Assembly (NCBI RefSeq): GCF_042850945.1
Contig: NZ_AP031496.1
Coordinates: 4,898,001 to 4,962,000, forward strand
DNA from: Halioxenophilus aromaticivorans
Lineage (GTDB): Bacteria > Pseudomonadota > Gammaproteobacteria > Pseudomonadales > Cellvibrionaceae
Direction: 5' to 3'
DNA: 64,000 bases
Part shown: piece by piece, positions 1 to 8,178 of the stretch
Layout of the letters: each line of letters starts with the position of its first letter
Position numbering within the stretch: position 1 is the stretch's first letter
The notes under the pieces: model-generated
The model's database searches: none
What the model was told of the DNA's origin: nothing
The model's input: only the letters and a program-made list of their open reading frames with translations
Program-made: the position numbers and the translations under genes

Positions 1-426
1 CCATTCGGCCAGGGCCCCTTAGGGTTCAGCCAGTTAACGGAACGCCAAGCTATGAAGAACTCCCCGCGATCACTGGTTTTTGTCCAAACGGTCGCGGAAG
101 GACGAGCTTACTGTCGCAAACTCCGTCGGAGGATGGTAAGGCAGGGTTTTGACCCACCTGGGGTAGATTCAACCGTGGGTGGCTGGACCGAATCTACTCG
201 CCATCTTGGGAACCGGCAATTGTCGTTTATTGACCAACAAAGTCAAGGCCGAAGCCAGAAAAGTCAAACACCGCACAATTCCGAGCACCGATTAATGCGC
301 CACGGCTGGAATGCACTAATATGTATGAGTGGCCACTATTTATTCTTACCTACCTCGTCAGATACTCGGGCAGGGCCGGGCGATGCCACTGATTTTTCAT
401 TCCATGTGGAGACAAGGGCTCGTTAC
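1..426. other. No gene recognised at left edge
   Basis: An open frame runs from position 52 into the DUF4124 gene. Its first 125 codons look non-coding: the translation has no recognisable domain, and the signal peptide only starts at codon 126. I see no RNA gene or clear promoter here. Confidence 0.5.
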
Positions 427-888
427 ATGCTCAGCCAACGCACATTATCCGTCGCTGCCGGGTTAATACTCGTCAGCACCACGCTGGCCAGCCAATCCGC
501 CACCTTGTATAAGTGGGTCGATGCCGACGGCACCACGCACTACTCCCAGCGCCCTCCGGCGGAAACGGCCGAGTTTGAAAAGGTGAATAGCTACCACGCG
601 CCGGGCAACTCAGGTGAAGCCAATGAGGCCCAAGCGGACGCCAGCACCAAAGACGGCATCACGCAACCTAGCCAACAGCCCGAGCCAACCAGCACCGAAG
701 CAACGGCCAGCGCTCCCAAACCGGCATCCGAAGAGCGCTGTGACAAAGCACGCAACAACCTTAAGGCCCTAAATAGCTTTGCCCGCATACGCATCAAAGA
801 AGATGGCGAGCTACGGTTTTTAACCGAAGATGAAATCATCACCCGTCGGCTGGAGGCCCAAGCCCTGCTAGACGACCAGTGCAACTAG
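427..888 (+). CDS. DUF4124 domain-containing exported protein
   Basis: This 153-aa protein starts with MLSQRTLSVAAG and a hydrophobic stretch ending in LASQSA, a Sec signal peptide. Next comes the motif LYKWVDADGTTHYSQRPP, the hallmark of the DUF4124 domain. The middle is a low-complexity linker rich in P, Q, T, E and A (about residues 60-105), followed by a charged helical C-terminus that ends in a lone Cys. The frame is open upstream to position 52, but I chose the ATG at 427 because the signal peptide begins there and AAGGG lies just upstream. DUF4124 proteins are small envelope proteins of Gammaproteobacteria with no established activity. It stands alone, 411 bp before the TonB receptor. 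Confidence 0.72.
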   Translation: MLSQRTLSVAAGLILVSTTLASQSATLYKWVDADGTTHYSQRPPAETAEFEKVNSYHAPGNSGEANEAQADASTKDGITQPSQQPEPTSTEATASAPKPASEERCDKARNNLKALNSFARIRIKEDGELRFLTEDEIITRRLEAQALLDDQCN

Positions 889-1240
889 CCACTCCAGGCA
901 GGTGTGTGCAGCTTATTGGCGTTCGCGACCACCAACCTACTGTCCAGCTGCTGGCATTTATTGCAAAGCCGGCAGCCAACCACAAAGCACCACTCCCAGG
1001 CTAACGAAATTCTGTAGGGGCTCTCAGCGCTTTCACCTAAAGCGCCTTCAATGATGTTCGCCGCTAGGGCGGCTTAAATCCATTGCCTGCAGGGGCTCCC
1101 AGCCAACTACCTGGCAGGTACAGCTCGCTCCAAATTCTTCACGCGCCCATTTTTCACACGGCTAGCTCGCCATTCCGCTGCTCTTCATCTGACCCCACGC
1201 CACTGATAACTTTTAACTATCACAAAAAATGGAAAAAGTA
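889..1240. other. Intergenic region, one hairpin
   Basis: No coding frame with recognisable content. A perfect 7-bp hairpin (GCGCTTT at 1027-1033, AAAGCGC at 1039-1045, 5-nt loop) sits in the middle. It has no T-run, so it is not a convincing terminator. The last 60 bases are AT-rich and form the promoter region of the receptor gene. Confidence 0.45.
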
Positions 1241-1262
1241 ATAATGATATTAATTATCATTA
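1241..1262 (+). promoter_or_regulatory. Probable Fur box
   Basis: AATGATA (1243-1249) and TATCATT (1255-1261) form a perfect inverted repeat around 5 bases, flanked by further A/T. This matches the GATAAT-type hexamer array of Fur sites. It lies 38 bp upstream of a TonB-dependent receptor start, the usual place for iron-dependent repression. Confidence 0.75.
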
Positions 1263-1299
1263 GTAACACCACTATTATTTATAACGAGTCTGGGAATAC

Positions 1300-3678
1300 A
1301 TGAAAAAGACGATATCACACGCTTGGGTCGCCCCAACCGCCGCTGCGCTGCTGTGCAGCCAGGCCACATTCGCCAACGACGACACCGAAAGCAGAATCAC
1401 GGATGAAATCACGGTGACCGCCTCTGGCTTCGAACAGAAAATCCCCGATGCGCCCGCCAGCGTTTCGGTTATTTCCCGCGATGAATTGCTATCTCGCCCC
1501 CACGTTAACCTGCTGGATATGCTGAAGTACCAAGAAGGTATCGACGTGGGTACCAGCCGCGATAAAACCGGTCAGGGTTCCGTTAGCATGCGCGGCCTCA
1601 CCGGTGAATACACCTTGTACTTAATTGATGGTAAGCGGCAGAACAACCACGGCGATATTTACCCCAACAACTTCGGCGGCAATGCCTTTGGCCACATGCC
1701 TCCGGCCGAAGCCATTGAGCGCGTAGAAGTAATCCGCGGCCCGGCCTCTACCCTGTACGGCTCCGATGCCCTGGGCGGTGTTATCAACATCATTACCAAA
1801 AAAATCACTGACCAGTGGTACGGAAACGCCACCGTCAGCGGTACTGTGCAAGAAAACACACAGTTTGGTGACGACCGACAAGGCGAATTCACCCTTGCCG
1901 GGCCACTGATCGCCAACACCCTGGCCATTGGCCTGCGCGGCAGCTACTACGAAAGCGACCCCTCCACACCAGAATTAGCTCCAGCGACAGATCCAAATGG
2001 CGTAGTACACTACCTAGATGCTGTTGGATTTGGTAGCGGCGGTCGCACCGTAGACACTGAGTCCACAGCTTACGGCCTGAGCCTCACCTACACCCCCAAC
2101 GAAAATCATACCCTGCGGTTTGATTTTGATGACTCCCAGCAAGTTTACGACAACACCCCCATCGTCAATGCCGAGACCGGGGAACTAAGCTACCCACTGG
2201 GCACCAAGGACAATATCGAGTCCATCTGGCGCGCCAGCGGCGGCGCTGTTAGCCCGCGCGCCGGTTACGCCGCCGACCAGGAGTTTACCCGCCAATCTTG
2301 GTCGTTAACGCACAGCGCCGACTGGGGCCCAGCCAATAGCCAAATTTCTTTGGCCTACGTAGATACCAGCAACGAAGGCCGCACCCAGCCACTTACCGTA
2401 ACTGAGCGCCAACTTTTGCAAGAAATGTACAGTGGCACGGGCATTTACGCTGGCATGTCGGAAGAAGAGCGCAAGGCCTTGGCCGAAAGCACCTTCCTAC
2501 CGCGCCCGGACCGCCCCCTGGAAAGCAGCCAATACACCCTGGATGCCCAGGTAGATATCCCCTTCAACGCCGCTGGCCGCCACATGCTAGTGGTAGGCGG
2601 ACAAATGATTGATGGCGAACTGGAAGACGGCGTATTTGGCATGGAGAGCAACAACCCCGGTGCCGTACAAGACCAGGAAATGTACTCCTTATTTGTGGAA
2701 GACAGCTGGACCATCACCGATCCACTCACCGTTACCATGGGCGTGCGCTACGACGAACACAAAGTGTTTGGCAGCCAAGTATCGCCTAGGCTTTACGGTG
2801 TGTACCGCCTAAGCGACGCCTGGACCGTAAAAGGTGGTGTTAGCACCGGCTACAAAACACCGCAAACCACAGACCTTTACGATGGCATCACCGGCTTTGG
2901 TGGCCAAGGTACTTCGCCTTTTGCCGGCAACCCGGATCTACAACCAGAAACCAGTGTTAACAGTGAAATCGCGCTGTATTGGAATAGCCCAGAGGGCCAT
3001 AACTTTAACATCACCTACTTTGATACCACCTTTGAAGACAAAATCGCGCGTGGAGATACCATCTCTAGCTGTACTGCAACCGGCGGCGTGCGCCCTTGTG
3101 TCAACCTAGGTGTGTACAATGAGCTTGGATATTCCACTTACTCGCAGAAAATCAATATCGATGAAGTGGATATAAACGGTGTGGAAGTTGCCGGCCGCTA
3201 TATGTTGGGCAGCCAGTTTACGTTAAATGCTAACTTCACCTGGACCGACAGCGAACAGAAAAGCGGCGCAGAGGAAGGCCAGCCGCTAACCAATACCGCT
3301 AAAAATATGTTCAATGCCAGCCTCGATTGGCACGCCCTGAATAATTTAACCTTCACACTGGAAAGTGAAGTACGCTCGGACCGCTACCGCGGCTGGGATT
3401 CAGTGCTCGATAAAGCCCAATACTACGAGAGCTATAGCTTGTGGAATTTAGGTGCACGTTTTGCATTGAACGACAACATCACCCTGCTGGGCCGAGTGAA
3501 CAATCTGCTGGATGAAGATTTCACTACGTACAAAACAGAGTATGTTGATCTCGACGGCGACGGTAGCTATGCCTACTGTAGTGACCGAGGCTGCGACAAT
3601 GAAGTCATCACTACAGACGATTACAACATCATGGCAGCCAGCCGTAACTTTTGGCTGAGCATGCAAATCAGCTTCTAA
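1300..3678 (+). CDS. TonB-dependent receptor, catecholate siderophore type
   Basis: Outer-membrane transporter of 792 aa with an N-terminal signal peptide (cleavage near ATFA-ND). A TonB-box-like DEITVTA follows at about residues 35-41. The plug domain (about 45-170) carries RGLTGEYTLYLIDGKRQ and ERVEVIRGPASTLYGSDALGG. A 22-strand barrel follows and ends in the terminal Phe typical of outer-membrane barrels (MQISF). Late NNLLDEDF and Cys pairs in predicted loops (CTATGGVRPC, CSDRGC) resemble the CirA/FepA/IroN group. TonB/ExbB/ExbD energy would drive uptake of an iron chelate. The Fur box upstream supports an iron role. The actual ligand cannot be read from sequence; haem or another metal chelate remains possible. 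Confidence 0.9.
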   Translation: MKKTISHAWVAPTAAALLCSQATFANDDTESRITDEITVTASGFEQKIPDAPASVSVISRDELLSRPHVNLLDMLKYQEGIDVGTSRDKTGQGSVSMRGLTGEYTLYLIDGKRQNNHGDIYPNNFGGNAFGHMPPAEAIERVEVIRGPASTLYGSDALGGVINIITKKITDQWYGNATVSGTVQENTQFGDDRQGEFTLAGPLIANTLAIGLRGSYYESDPSTPELAPATDPNGVVHYLDAVGFGSGGRTVDTESTAYGLSLTYTPNENHTLRFDFDDSQQVYDNTPIVNAETGELSYPLGTKDNIESIWRASGGAVSPRAGYAADQEFTRQSWSLTHSADWGPANSQISLAYVDTSNEGRTQPLTVTERQLLQEMYSGTGIYAGMSEEERKALAESTFLPRPDRPLESSQYTLDAQVDIPFNAAGRHMLVVGGQMIDGELEDGVFGMESNNPGAVQDQEMYSLFVEDSWTITDPLTVTMGVRYDEHKVFGSQVSPRLYGVYRLSDAWTVKGGVSTGYKTPQTTDLYDGITGFGGQGTSPFAGNPDLQPETSVNSEIALYWNSPEGHNFNITYFDTTFEDKIARGDTISSCTATGGVRPCVNLGVYNELGYSTYSQKINIDEVDINGVEVAGRYMLGSQFTLNANFTWTDSEQKSGAEEGQPLTNTAKNMFNASLDWHALNNLTFTLESEVRSDRYRGWDSVLDKAQYYESYSLWNLGARFALNDNITLLGRVNNLLDEDFTTYKTEYVDLDGDGSYAYCSDRGCDNEVITTDDYNIMAASRNFWLSMQISF

Positions 3679-3692
3679 GCCACTGCCAAAAC

Positions 3693-3727
3693 GCAGCCTG
3701 CTCCGCTTTGGAGCGGGCTGCCCTTTT
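3693..3727 (+). terminator. Rho-independent terminator after TonB receptor
   Basis: GCAGCC-T-GCTCC (3693-3704) pairs with GGAGC-G-GGCTGC (3710-3721), followed by CCTTTT. It lies 15 bp after the receptor stop. Confidence 0.8.
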
Positions 3728-3734
3728 ACTCCAT

Positions 3735-4418
3735 TTACCGCATTTCACTTTCTCTCTTTTCTATCTCCAGCAATAAACCGGTAACCTCTCGATACAATTG
3801 AGGAAAAGTTCGGAAGCCGTCTTCTGCCAAAAAATGGCCCGCTTTGGGCACCTCTACCAGCTCTGCATTTAATCCAATCGCCAATCGCTGGCTGTGCGCA
3901 AAGGGCACTATGGTATCGGCCGGAGAGGCATACACGCTTCGGTGAGCGATGCGCCGTGCGAGACCGGCTGTATCAATCGGGGGGGCGGTAAATGCATCCA
4001 ACTGCGGTAGCTTGGCCAGCGGTTGATCAAACCCGGCTACTAACACCAAGCCCGCCAACGCCCAATCATCGGGTAACGATTGCAGAAACCGCAATGTGGC
4101 GATACTGCCAAGGCTATGTGCAACAATTACCGTATGAGAGTTAACCTCACCGATACTGTGCTGCAGTTGCTGTTGCCATGCTTGGGCCGAAGGCGCTTGC
4201 GGATTCGGCAAAGTTACCACAGTTACCTCAGCCTTAGATTCAAGCTCAGACTGCAACCAGCGGAACCAGTGATCCTCCGGCGTGGCCATATATCCAGGCA
4301 CGATGTAAACCTGGGGTTTTTCCGGCGCCACTAAAGGTGAGCCTAGCGCAACCGCAGATACAAACGGCAACACCCAAGCCAAGCCTCGTAGGAAACCAAC
4401 CGCATTGAAAGTACTCAT
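3735..4418 (-). CDS. Exported RBBP9/YdeN-family serine hydrolase
   Basis: An alpha/beta hydrolase of 227 aa. The motif YIVPGYMATPEDHWFRWL with the following LPNPQAP is typical of the RBBP9/YdeN family. The nucleophile elbow is AHSLGS (Ser), the acid lies in SPADTIVPF (Asp) and the histidine in KAGHFLAEDGF, so the triad is complete. An N-terminal hydrophobic segment (about residues 8-28, ending VALGSPL) looks like a signal peptide or anchor. That is unusual, because most members of the family are cytosolic. The gene is divergent from a MerR regulator whose operator lies between its probable -35 and -10, so MerR activation by an unknown ligand is likely. Substrate unknown. Confidence 0.8.
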   Translation of the reverse strand: MSTFNAVGFLRGLAWVLPFVSAVALGSPLVAPEKPQVYIVPGYMATPEDHWFRWLQSELESKAEVTVVTLPNPQAPSAQAWQQQLQHSIGEVNSHTVIVAHSLGSIATLRFLQSLPDDWALAGLVLVAGFDQPLAKLPQLDAFTAPPIDTAGLARRIAHRSVYASPADTIVPFAHSQRLAIGLNAELVEVPKAGHFLAEDGFRTFPQLYREVTGLLLEIEKRESEMR

Positions 4419-4460
4419 ATTTTATCCCCATGTGAAACACCCATTCAGCGCACAGGCTAA

Positions 4461-4485
4461 ACCCTAACAGCGCTGTTAGGGTCAA
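4461..4485 (-). promoter_or_regulatory. MerR-type operator/promoter of the hydrolase gene
   Basis: Positions 4461-4482 are a perfect 22-bp palindrome with half ACCCTAACAGC. On the minus strand a TTGACC -35-like hexamer (4485-4480) is followed by a 19-20 bp spacer that contains the dyad and then a weak TTAGCC/TAGCCT -10. The overlong spacer spanned by a dyad is the classic MerR-family architecture. The site lies between the divergent hydrolase and merR genes and may also autoregulate merR. Confidence 0.7.
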
Positions 4486-4504
4486 CACCCTAGGCGACGA
4501 AATT

Positions 4505-4876
4505 ATGCGAATCAGTGAAATAGCAAACCGCACCGGTATCAGCCAACGCATGTTGCGCTATTACGAAGACGAAGGTCTGTTAACACCGGCCCGTGATAAC
4601 GGCGGCTATCGAAATTACACCGCCAACCAGCTCAACCAAGCAAAACATATCCGCACGCTAAGCCAAGCCGGAATAAAAATCAGCAGTATCAAAGTACTCC
4701 TACCTTGCCTACGCACTGACGGCGAACAGGAACACTTTGTCGGCTGCCCAGAGGTAAAAAAAACGCTGCACGCAGAGCTGGAAAAATTAAATCAAAAACT
4801 GGACGAAATAACCCAATGCAGAAATGCTGTGGACGGTTATTTAAATCACTTAACGGATGACCAGGGGGACTCTTAG
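4505..4876 (+). CDS. MerR-family transcriptional regulator
   Basis: A 123-aa regulator. The N-terminal winged helix-turn-helix MRISEIANRTGISQRMLRYYEDEGLL is diagnostic for MerR, with the R-N/R-Y wing motif GGYRNYT. A dimerisation coiled coil follows (about residues 80-115, LHAELEKLNQKLDEI). Two cysteines (LLPCLRTDG and VGCPEV) flank the helix that carries ligands in metal- or redox-sensing members. I do not see the CueR or SoxR C-terminal pattern, so the effector is unknown. It probably controls the divergent hydrolase through the palindrome at 4461-4482. Confidence 0.85.
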   Translation: MRISEIANRTGISQRMLRYYEDEGLLTPARDNGGYRNYTANQLNQAKHIRTLSQAGIKISSIKVLLPCLRTDGEQEHFVGCPEVKKTLHAELEKLNQKLDEITQCRNAVDGYLNHLTDDQGDS

Positions 4877-5020
4877 CAACCTGTTGCAATGTTAGTGGTG
4901 GGTATTAATACTCTCGCTGCTAGTGCAGAAGCGTTCTTGAAACGTGACACAAGTAACGATCATTCATATTTAAAAGTGACATACTCAACGCTATTCATAA
5001 GGTCATATTTCAAGGGATTG

Positions 5021-5575
5021 ATGACGAGTACTGCCGCGGACATCACAAGAGAGAATAAGAACCTAATCCAAAATACCAGCGGAATTATTGCATCCGTTGG
5101 GTTAAACCAAGTGGGAAAGCGAGTTGCAGGCAATATCGTCACGCCCGCCACCTGGGCGCTGAATTACGCCGCAGATGGATCTACACCAGGCAAAGAAGAC
5201 CTAATGTTATTTTCTGCGGGCTTTGCCGCACTGTCTGCATCGGTGGTGGTAGGCACCCTCAAAGCTGTAGTCGACGACCGAACTAAAAGACAATTACAGG
5301 CTGTTAAACAGAAAGAAAACCCCATTCACAGAAAACACATAAAAGCTTGTGTGTATCTCGATTGGTCTCCAAGCCCGATAACAGCCAGCAAAATTGCCAG
5401 CGCCGGTGGCACAGCTTGGCTAGCTACTAATGGCCTTTGGTGTTTTATAACCGATGCCAAAGGGCACCACATCTGCGATTACACACCCAATTCATTTCTT
5501 AAACTATACCAACCTTCAATGCCGCTATCTGAAGGAGCCAATGGAGGTTTCCTATGGGAAGTTCGCAAAAACTAA
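5021..5575 (+). CDS. Hypothetical protein with hydrophobic segments
   Basis: I do not recognise this family. From the ATG at 5021 (AAGGG four bases upstream) it encodes 184 aa. The frame is open back to 4889, but that longer start has no ribosome site and sits 12 bp behind merR. A glycine/alanine-rich hydrophobic stretch (about residues 60-90, LMLFSAGFAALSASVVVG) is followed by a basic region and a soluble C-terminal part with CVYLDWSP and LWCFITDAKGHHICDY. It overlaps the next lipoprotein gene by 22 bp, so the two are probably co-expressed. A membrane-active effector is one reading, but nothing proves it. Confidence 0.5.
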   Translation: MTSTAADITRENKNLIQNTSGIIASVGLNQVGKRVAGNIVTPATWALNYAADGSTPGKEDLMLFSAGFAALSASVVVGTLKAVVDDRTKRQLQAVKQKENPIHRKHIKACVYLDWSPSPITASKIASAGGTAWLATNGLWCFITDAKGHHICDYTPNSFLKLYQPSMPLSEGANGGFLWEVRKN

Positions 5576-5916
5576 ACGTGGCCAGGAGCTTTACTCAAAT
5601 TGTTATGCTAATACAGCTATCAGCTTGCTCTCCCCAGTCGACTAGCTTTAAAACTGTGTGTAGTAATTTTGATGAGTTGTTGGGTTTAAATAACTATAGC
5701 CAGATGACGAGTATCGAGCGAAATACTTGGCTGCTAAACAAGTCCCTAGAAACTTTACCCACTAACGATATGGCCCTACAGGCGTGGAACGCAATTGCCA
5801 ATGCCACAGCATCAGAGCGCTATGAATTGTATAGGGATGCCGCACTTTCTACTGGTCTTAAAAGTTGGAATTGTGAATCAATGGAACTCGCTGCATATGA
5901 AGTTGGCGCGAACTAA
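5554..5916 (+). CDS. Small hypothetical lipoprotein
   Basis: A 120-aa product whose N-terminus (basic MGSSQKLNVARS, hydrophobic IVMLIQL) ends in the lipobox LSAC, which predicts lipidation at that cysteine. The mature part is about 90 residues and mainly helical (ERNTWLLNKSLETL, ALQAWNAIANAT). No domain recognised. The start overlaps the end of the preceding gene, which suggests translational coupling. A small surface or periplasmic lipoprotein paired with a hydrophobic partner could be an immunity-type protein, but that is inference. Confidence 0.55.
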   Translation: MGSSQKLNVARSFTQIVMLIQLSACSPQSTSFKTVCSNFDELLGLNNYSQMTSIERNTWLLNKSLETLPTNDMALQAWNAIANATASERYELYRDAALSTGLKSWNCESMELAAYEVGAN

Positions 5917-5921
5917 GCCGC

Positions 5922-6752
5922 CTAAATCCAAGCAACGGGTATCGTACAAGCGGCGACTTCATGATTGCTTGCCTCTGCTCTAAGGCTCAGAAAGATGCTA
6001 TCAACTTCGCGCTCCAGTAAGAGGTCGTTGTTTTTAAATAGTACTGTTAGCTGAGCCCCTCTGTCGCGCCACAACTTCATTAGAACCCATCGTTTCGGTG
6101 AATTATCGGCCTTGATCAAACAGGAGGTTTCTGCATTTAGACGATAGCATCGGTGACCTACTTGCGAGTCCCGTTGAGCACCAAGCTGACTTACAGTTGC
6201 GCTTACTAAGTCAGTGATGGGCTTTATGTTAGGGTCTATGCAAGTGATTCTAATCTCGGCGGATAATTCCTTAGCTTGGTCGCGCTGCAAAAAGTTGTGA
6301 CCACTGGGCAAAGCACTCAGCTGCCATCCTGGCGGCAGTTGCAAGGAAAATCGACCCCGACCAACCTCAACTCTATCGCCGACTAGATACAGTGATTCAG
6401 CCGGTGGGGGCGAATCGGAATAATAGCCCGCCCATTGGGACAGGTAATTCTTAATAGAGGTATCGAAGATCATGCACCCTGCACTTGCAAGAATAGAAAA
6501 CGTGATCAGAAACCCTTCCAAAAGAAAGGCATCGCTGTGCCTCAACAATGGAATCGACAAGGAGCTCACAAGCACAACAATAAAAGCATGGATCATGAAG
6601 CGCCCCAATGGCGTCATACTTAGCAGATCTAGCACGTAACCAACGTTAGGCAAAACACAAAAAACGTACACCCCTAGAAGAGCCATTAGTATTCTTCGAC
6701 TGCCTTTTTTACCGCCATCTGCAGTGGAATCGTAATCCTCAAACATAAACAA
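5922..6752 (-). CDS. Hypothetical membrane protein with soluble C-terminal domain
   Basis: A 276-aa protein of unknown function. Residues 1-20 are charged. Three hydrophobic helices follow at about 21-42, 52-70 and 75-97. A soluble domain of about 170 residues then starts around VGDRVEVGRGRFSLQLPPGWQL, a beta-rich opening like that of small lipoprotein/DUF-type stress proteins. The motif TCIDPNI and later TSCLIKADNSPK contain cysteines. It converges with the lipoprotein gene, with only 5 bp between stop codons. Nothing in the sequence gives a catalytic role. Confidence 0.55.
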   Translation of the reverse strand: MFMFEDYDSTADGGKKGSRRILMALLGVYVFCVLPNVGYVLDLLSMTPLGRFMIHAFIVVLVSSLSIPLLRHSDAFLLEGFLITFSILASAGCMIFDTSIKNYLSQWAGYYSDSPPPAESLYLVGDRVEVGRGRFSLQLPPGWQLSALPSGHNFLQRDQAKELSAEIRITCIDPNIKPITDLVSATVSQLGAQRDSQVGHRCYRLNAETSCLIKADNSPKRWVLMKLWRDRGAQLTVLFKNNDLLLEREVDSIFLSLRAEASNHEVAACTIPVAWI

Positions 6753-6880
6753 AGCTCAATCTAGGGGCACTGCTCTTCTAATTTTAGTCAAATTGCCAAT
6801 ATTGGCCTGTAAGCAGATAACATAAAAACACATTAAGTTGCTTGCCCTTTCCGCAACACTCGAAGCACTCGAATAAAAAT

Positions 6881-6910
6881 AAAAACTCCAGGCATGAACC
6901 TGGGGTTTTT
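6881..6910 (-). terminator. Terminator downstream of the clpB remnant
   Basis: CCAGG (6888-6892) pairs with CCTGG (6899-6903). On the minus strand it is followed by a T-rich tract, and on the plus strand by TTTTT, so it may work in both directions. It lies 20 bp after the stop of the clpB fragment and differs from the terminator behind intact clpB. Confidence 0.6.
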
Positions 6911-6929
6911 GTAATACAAGAGCGGATTG

Positions 6930-7335
6930 TTAACTGCGCTCAAACACCACTTTTTGTTGCCTATCCAACCCTGCGTGTATGGTGTCGCCGGCTTGGAATT
7001 GGCCAGCCAATACGGCTTCGGCCAGTGGGTTTTCCAGCATTTGTTGTATGGCCCGTTTTAATGGGCGGGCGCCGTAGACTGGGTCGAAACCGGCTTCACC
7101 CAGTTTATCCAACAAGGGCTCAGTTAATTCCATTTTTAACTCGCGCTCCGCTAAGCGATCTCGCAGGCGTTGCAACTGTATGCTGGCAATGCCACGGATT
7201 TGATCTTTGCTCAGTGGGTCGAATACCACCACCTCATCAATACGGTTGATAAATTCCGGGCGGAAGTGGGCGTTCACATCTTCCATTACCGCTTCGCGCA
7301 TAATTTCTGGGTCTGGATCGGTTACCGAACGGGCC
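6930..7335 (-). pseudogene. clpB: Duplicated 3' end of clpB (remnant)
   Basis: These 406 bp match the last 406 bp of the intact clpB gene (9989-10394) without a gap, with about 28 mismatches by my hand count (roughly 93% identity). They encode the ClpB C-terminal D2-small domain from ARSVTDPD to a stop codon; differences include ERS for DRS at the end and AERELKME for LDRELKLE. Similarity stops abruptly at 7335, where non-homologous, AT-richer sequence begins. There is no start or Walker motif, so it is a remnant and cannot make a disaggregase. It marks one edge of the hcp cassette. Confidence 0.9.
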
Positions 7336-7672
7336 GAAACGTTCCTACAATTCGAAGCTATCGCAATCTAGCTTAAACTGGCGAAAAAAATGACTTGTTA
7401 GAAATATGTACTACTGCGAAACACAGCATGTACAAAATAAACTTAACACTTCCAACAGATGATTCTGAAAGAACTGATCAACAGAACGTAATTAGCTCAA
7501 TTCACTAAGAAATATCCTTAATATTACGTCGAGTACTTCTAAATTACACTACAGCGTTTTTGGCAGAGACTACTGTTACCAGCGTTACTCCCGACAAGAC
7601 CTAGTTCACATCTATAGCGCTTCCATACGTGATAGCATTAATCAGCACTAAATTATCGTAGGGAGACGAAAA
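7336..7672. other. Non-coding leader of the hcp cassette
   Basis: This is 337 bp of AT-rich sequence between the clpB remnant and hcp. It has no recognisable gene. It must hold the hcp promoter, but I cannot point to a convincing -35/-10 pair. Confidence 0.4.
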
Positions 7673-8164
7673 ATGAGTAGCATCTTCATGTTTCATAGTG
7701 GCGTAGAGGGAGAAACTGCCGATTCAGGACACCCTGGTTGGATGGATATCAATTATCTGAAGTGGGGCACAAAACGTCAAATCACGTCACACTCTTCAAC
7801 CAAGGGTGATCGAGAAAGTTCGAATACCATTATCACCGATTTGATCTTGTTCAAGCGCATGGACAAGGCGACTCCAAAATTGTTCCTACTTGCATGCTGT
7901 GGCACGGGAGCTGAAATAAAAATCCACTTTACAAAAACGGGTGCTGGCGATAGCTCTCATATTTTTATGGAGTACGTTCTTAAGAATGCGATGATCAAAG
8001 ATTACTCCGTAACCTCGAAATCTCAAAGTACTATTCGGCCCCTTGAGAAGATCACCATCAGTTTTACAGCAATGGAGAAAAAGTACACGCCTTACGACGA
8101 GAATGGAGTCCAGGCCGCCCCCATGACTGTAGGGTTTGATACCGCGAACAATACAAAAACATAG
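7673..8164 (+). CDS. hcp: Hcp-family type VI secretion tube protein (orphan)
   Basis: A 163-aa Hcp1-family protein. The start MSSIFMFHSGVEGE, the LKWG segment, DLILFKRMDKATPKLFLLAC and the late KITISFTAMEKKYTPYD follow the Hcp beta-barrel pattern. Hcp hexamers stack into the T6SS inner tube and carry small effectors in their lumen. AGGGAG precedes the ATG at good spacing. No other core T6SS genes (tss, vgrG, clpV) are in the window, so this is an orphan hcp. The next gene begins 14 bp after its stop, as expected for an hcp-effector-immunity cassette. The cassette is flanked by two clpB 3' ends. Confidence 0.85.
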   Translation: MSSIFMFHSGVEGETADSGHPGWMDINYLKWGTKRQITSHSSTKGDRESSNTIITDLILFKRMDKATPKLFLLACCGTGAEIKIHFTKTGAGDSSHIFMEYVLKNAMIKDYSVTSKSQSTIRPLEKITISFTAMEKKYTPYDENGVQAAPMTVGFDTANNTKT

Positions 8165-8178
8165 ACAGGAGGTTTACC

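Noticed and set aside
52..426. N-terminal extension of the DUF4124 frame
   Set aside because: No domain, no ribosome site, and a clear signal peptide begins at the internal ATG at 427.
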